The notes under the pieces: model-generated
Databases searched by the model: none
Seen by the model: only the letters and a program-made list of their open reading frames with translations
What the model was told of the DNA's origin: nothing
Program-made: the position numbers and the translations under genes
In this document: piece after piece, positions 60,750-64,000 of the stretch
Numbering within the stretch: the stretch's first letter is position 1
How the letters are laid out: each line of letters opens with the position of its first letter
Source of the DNA: Peribacillus muralis
Lineage (GTDB): Bacteria; Bacillota; Bacilli; Bacillales; DSM-1321
DNA length: 64,000 nt
Reading direction: 5' to 3'
NCBI RefSeq assembly: GCF_001439925.1
Contig: NZ_LMBV01000007.1
Location: 1 to 64,000 of the forward strand

Positions 60750-62357
60750 GTGCGAAATACGATAAGTCGACCGTGGGAGCAATGGTATGTGGGAAGGATG
60801 AAAACTATGAAGCTACCGGAGATATCCATCTATTCCTTGCTTGATAGGACAGCAAGAAAGTTTCCTCATCATACTGCGATCATTTATGAAGACCAGACGC
60901 TGGATTACTTGAGCCTTAAAATGCAGGTCGACAAGCTTGCAGGAAAATGGAAGGAACTGGGTTTTAAAAAAGGAGAAAGAATTGGCCTGATGATGGCCAA
61001 CCATCCTTATTTCATCATCGGTTATTATGCCGCCCAGGCGCTTGGCCTGATCGTCGTGCAGACGAATCCCCTGTATACACCAAGGGAACTATTGCAAATC
61101 CTGCTGGACTCGGGTGCTAAATATATTGTATACGATGAAACCGCGGCCAATACGGTCGAGGAAACGAAAGCGATATATGAGTTTGCCGTCTGCATGAAGA
61201 CGGGAGCTGATCAAAATGGGACATGCTCGCTTCAAGCCATGATTGAATCCGGGGAGGCCATTCAGGCGGCGGAAAGCATCAATCCATTTGAAGATATTGC
61301 GGTCATTCAATATACAGGGGGCACCACCGGGAAGATGAAGGGAGCCATGCTGACCCACCATAATTTGACCTCCAACGTCATCCAGAGCTATGAAATGTAT
61401 GGAGATTCCATGATTCCAGGAAAAGAGATCGTTTTGGCCGCTACACCACTCTACCATGTTTATGCGATGACAAGTGCGATGAATCTGGGAATCTATTTGG
61501 GGGCAGCCATTCTATTATTTCCAAAATTCGATCTCCAGCATGTTCTTGCCAACATCAAAAAATATCGCCCGACCTTTTTTCCAGGAGTTCCAAAGATGTA
61601 TAATGCGTTCGTCAACCATCCCGAAATCGAAGAATATGGACTGGATTGTTTAAAAAGCTGCTCCTGCGGCTCAGCCCCCCTTCCTATCGAGGTGATTAAG
61701 CGGTTCGAGGTGCTGACTGGTGCTCATATAGGAGAGGGGTTCGGTTTATCGGAAGCATCGCCCTCGACCCACCGTAATCCTCCTTTGGGAAAAAGGAAAG
61801 TTGGCAGCGTCGGCATCCCATTTCCAGGTACGGATTGCATGATCATTGACGATGATAATAATGAAGTTCCCAACACAAGCGTCGGTGAATTGCTTATTAG
61901 AGGTCCGCAAATCATGAAGGGATACTGGAATAACGAGATGGAAACAAAAAAAGCTTTACAAAATGGCTGGTTGTACACGGGTGACCTTGCCGTGATGGAT
62001 GATGAAGGATATTTCTACATAGTCGGCAGGAAAAAGGAAATGATCATCGTGGGCGGATTCAACATTTACCCGCAAGAGGTGGAAGGGGTTTTGTATGAAC
62101 ATCCAGCGATAAAGGAAGCTGCTGTGGTGGGCATCCCTCATAAAGAAAAAGGCGAAGTCGTGAAAGCATTCATTGTCCCTAAAGAAAACGCTTCCATAGA
62201 CCTTGAAGAAATAGAAGGATATTGCTATTCGCAGCTCACACCATACAAGGTGCCGAAAGTGTTTGAGGTAAGAAATGAACTGCCTCGAAACACGGTCGGT
62301 AAGCTATTGAAAAGATTATTAGTAAAAGAAGAGCTTGAAAGGGAAGGGGAAAAATGA
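60750..62357 (+). CDS. Long-chain acyl-CoA synthetase-like AMP-dependent ligase
   Basis: 535 residues, ANL superfamily. AMP-binding motif IQYTGGTTGKMKGAM (about 189-203), GFGLSEASP, the hinge GWLYTGDLAVMDDEGYFYIVGRKKEMI and the catalytic lysine near NTVGKLLKR. It activates a carboxylic acid to its CoA thioester. The start is GTG at 60750, eight bases behind GGAGG. Followed by an anion transporter and a thiolase, which suggests use of an external fatty or aromatic acid. Confidence 0.9.
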   Translation: MRNTISRPWEQWYVGRMKTMKLPEISIYSLLDRTARKFPHHTAIIYEDQTLDYLSLKMQVDKLAGKWKELGFKKGERIGLMMANHPYFIIGYYAAQALGLIVVQTNPLYTPRELLQILLDSGAKYIVYDETAANTVEETKAIYEFAVCMKTGADQNGTCSLQAMIESGEAIQAAESINPFEDIAVIQYTGGTTGKMKGAMLTHHNLTSNVIQSYEMYGDSMIPGKEIVLAATPLYHVYAMTSAMNLGIYLGAAILLFPKFDLQHVLANIKKYRPTFFPGVPKMYNAFVNHPEIEEYGLDCLKSCSCGSAPLPIEVIKRFEVLTGAHIGEGFGLSEASPSTHRNPPLGKRKVGSVGIPFPGTDCMIIDDDNNEVPNTSVGELLIRGPQIMKGYWNNEMETKKALQNGWLYTGDLAVMDDEGYFYIVGRKKEMIIVGGFNIYPQEVEGVLYEHPAIKEAAVVGIPHKEKGEVVKAFIVPKENASIDLEEIEGYCYSQLTPYKVPKVFEVRNELPRNTVGKLLKRLLVKEELEREGEK

Positions 62358-62452
62358 TTGAGGGGCTAAGCGGCGTTAGACACACGCCACCCCAACCCAT
62401 TTGTGAGGGAAATGCGGGTTTTTGAAGATAGATACAAAGAGGAGGGATTGTC

Positions 62453-63730
62453 ATGCGTTGGGTTGTTCTCATTCTATTATTCTTTGGTGCTGTCATTAAT
62501 TTTGCGGATAAATCGATCGTAGGGCTGGCAGCTGTTCCCATCATGAAGGAATTCGATCTTTCCTATGCGGAGTGGGGGCTTGTCGGAAGTAGTTATTATT
62601 GGCTTTACCCCGTAACGGGAATTTTTGGGGCAGCATGGGCTGATCGACTTGGGGCCAAAAAAGTGCTTGGATCCATCATGTTGATATGGACTGTCCTGCA
62701 ATTTGGCGTATTGGCCATCACTGCGCTGTCATTTCTCATTCTTTACAGGATTTTACTGGGAGCTTTCGAAGGGCCTTACAGTCCAATTGCATACAGCCAT
62801 GCCGATAAGTGGTTTCCCCCGAAGCTAAAGGGGTTTGCCAATTCGGTTGTCGTTGGCGGGGGAACGGTCGGTGCGATGATCGTGGCGCCGATCCTCGTCT
62901 CCTTAATTACGATATTCGGGTGGAAGGTGGCCTTTGCCGCACTTGGGGCAGCAAGCCTTGTTTGGTTCTTCCTTTTTCAATTTTTAACAAAGGAAAACCC
63001 AGTCGAAGTCCATGAACAGGTGCAAAAGAAAAAGAAAGCGAAGCTGGAAAAAATCAATATGAAGGACTTCTTGGTGCTATTGGCTTCACCTACGGCTTTA
63101 TTTACTACCCTCGCCTATTTTTCCACTTATATATTGGTCGTTTGGTTTTCGGTTTGGCTCCCGATTTATTTAGTGGAAGCCATAAAAATGACTCCAGGCC
63201 AAATGGGAACAAGCGTGGCGATAATTGGCGTCGTTTCCGTATGTATTTATATGGGGGTTTCGATGATTTCCGATCATTTATTCAAGAAGAATCAAAACTG
63301 GCGATCGTCAAGGGTATACGTCGTTGCGGGATCCATGATCCTGGGGGCCTTGTTTTTTTCATCCATCATGATATTTCAAAATCCGATCTGGGTGATCGGT
63401 GCCATGTGTTTAGCTAAAGGACTGACCTATGCCATTTTGCCGATCGGACCAACGATCATGATCAATGAAATGCAAGAGCGCGGTGGATTAATGACGAGCA
63501 TCCTGACTTCGTCAGGCAACATAGCAGGCATCGTTGCCCCTCTTGTAACCGGCTATATCATAAGTTTGGCTGGAGGAAACCAGCTATTGGGCTATAATCT
63601 ATCTATTTTGTTCATGGCGACGCTTGTCTTGGTTTTTGGCATCTTATTTGCCTTATTCGTAAAACCCGTCAAATCAACCGGGAATCAAGCAAATGAACAA
63701 ACAGGGGACATTGACCTTAAGTCCTCTTAA
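62453..63730 (+). CDS. MFS transporter, anion:cation symporter group
   Basis: 425 residues, 12 membrane helices. The first helix with VINFADKSIVGLAAVPIMKEFDLS and the loop WADRLGAKKVLGS are typical of the ACS family that carries organic anions such as hexuronates, glucarate or aromatic acids. GAGGAGGG precedes the ATG. In the cluster it probably imports the acid that the ligase activates. Confidence 0.87.
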   Translation: MRWVVLILLFFGAVINFADKSIVGLAAVPIMKEFDLSYAEWGLVGSSYYWLYPVTGIFGAAWADRLGAKKVLGSIMLIWTVLQFGVLAITALSFLILYRILLGAFEGPYSPIAYSHADKWFPPKLKGFANSVVVGGGTVGAMIVAPILVSLITIFGWKVAFAALGAASLVWFFLFQFLTKENPVEVHEQVQKKKKAKLEKINMKDFLVLLASPTALFTTLAYFSTYILVVWFSVWLPIYLVEAIKMTPGQMGTSVAIIGVVSVCIYMGVSMISDHLFKKNQNWRSSRVYVVAGSMILGALFFSSIMIFQNPIWVIGAMCLAKGLTYAILPIGPTIMINEMQERGGLMTSILTSSGNIAGIVAPLVTGYIISLAGGNQLLGYNLSILFMATLVLVFGILFALFVKPVKSTGNQANEQTGDIDLKSS

Positions 63731-63796
63731 GTATTGCGAAGGTGTGGAAAGTTTCATACGTCCAAGGGTGAAATAAAAAAAGGGAGTGGATGAAAA

Positions 63797-64000
63797 ATGA
63801 AGAGAGATGCGGTCATTGTTTCAGCAGTACGTACAGCCATTGGCAAACAGGGCGGTGCACTTGCGTCCGTTCCTGCTCACGTATTTGGGGCGGAAGTGAT
63901 GAAGGAAGCGATAAAACGGGCAAAGGTCAATCCGGAAATGATAGATGACGTCATCATGGGGAACGTTTTGAGCGGTGGCGGCAACATAGCCAGATTGACG
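63797..64000 (+). CDS. Thiolase (acetyl-CoA C-acyltransferase), 5' part
   Basis: 68 codons up to the window end, no stop. MKRDAVIVSAVRTAIGKQGGALASVPAHVFGAEVMKEA and DDVIMGNVLSGGGNIAR are the N-terminal thiolase pattern; the catalytic Cys lies about 20 residues beyond the edge. It would cleave 3-oxoacyl-CoA, matching the upstream ligase. GGGAG precedes the ATG at 63797. Confidence 0.9.
   Translation, partial: MKRDAVIVSAVRTAIGKQGGALASVPAHVFGAEVMKEAIKRAKVNPEMIDDVIMGNVLSGGGNIARLT

Overview
The window looks like a chromosome segment of a low-GC, spore-forming Bacillaceae, probably close to Peribacillus/Bacillus simplex (inference). Reasons: Bacillus-type ribosome binding sites with many TTG/GTG starts, sigma-A promoters with 17-bp spacers, the lexA-yneA-yneB / ynzC-tkt-sirA-yneF / yneI-ccdC-yneK-cotM gene order known from B. 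subtilis, and spore genes (cotD-like, cotM, a Spo0E-like peptide, sirA, DUF4183 proteins). The B. subtilis order survives as a skeleton, but large accessory blocks have been put into it.

Layout. 1-1076: gene-poor, with decayed dispersed repeats. 1077-5988: sugar-catabolism cluster (Gfo/Idh/MocA oxidoreductase divergent from a GPH symporter, fructose-6-phosphate-aldolase-like enzyme and DUF4867 protein), with CcpA-type cre sites inside both divergent promoters. 6310-7440: alkC-type DNA repair. 7641-11575: trehalose operon treP-treA-treR with palindromic TreR-type operators and a cre. 11783-17100: accessory genes (two phosphotransferases, a paired SMR efflux system, a kinase pseudogene, a CotD-like coat protein, a LysM amidase). 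17101-18240: dispersed repeats and a promoter-driven 195-nt candidate structured RNA with tRNA-like ends. 18454-23281: divergent phage-type regulators, a secreted lipase, a holin-like membrane protein and a LysM glucosaminidase. 23490-25325: lexA, yneA, yneB with three SOS boxes.

25421-37508 is a potassium island that separates yneB from ynzC. It holds a protein with two fused KdpD-type sensor modules and no histidine kinase, two paralogous ~130-aa proteins with RCK-N-like sequence, an aspartokinase, and kdpFABC preceded by an extra small membrane peptide. There is no kdpE and no KdpD kinase. Instead there are two ydaO/c-di-AMP riboswitches (one degenerate) and three copies of a second leader RNA that I cannot assign to a known class. 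Each copy ends in a long-range terminator made from its own conserved core. In front of kdp and of the first small protein the two RNA elements lie in tandem. This is the best candidate for an undescribed regulatory system.

37835-41298 returns to the core locus (ynzC, tkt, sirA, yneF). 41628-51095 is a second accessory block: RDD protein; LysR/threonine-synthase-like pair; an Rrf2-IDEAL-thioredoxin-old yellow enzyme redox cluster; DoxX protein with MhqR-like operators; a broken polysaccharide deacetylase; two DUF4183 proteins; a Spo0E-like peptide. It ends at a ccdA remnant, after which yneI, ccdC and yneK continue the core order. 54001-54366 is an array of 18 alternating 20/21-bp units. 54853-59606 carries sbcDC and cotM. 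The right end has a GNAT acetyltransferase and a fatty-acid/acid utilisation cluster (acyl-CoA ligase, MFS anion transporter, 5' part of a thiolase cut by the window edge).
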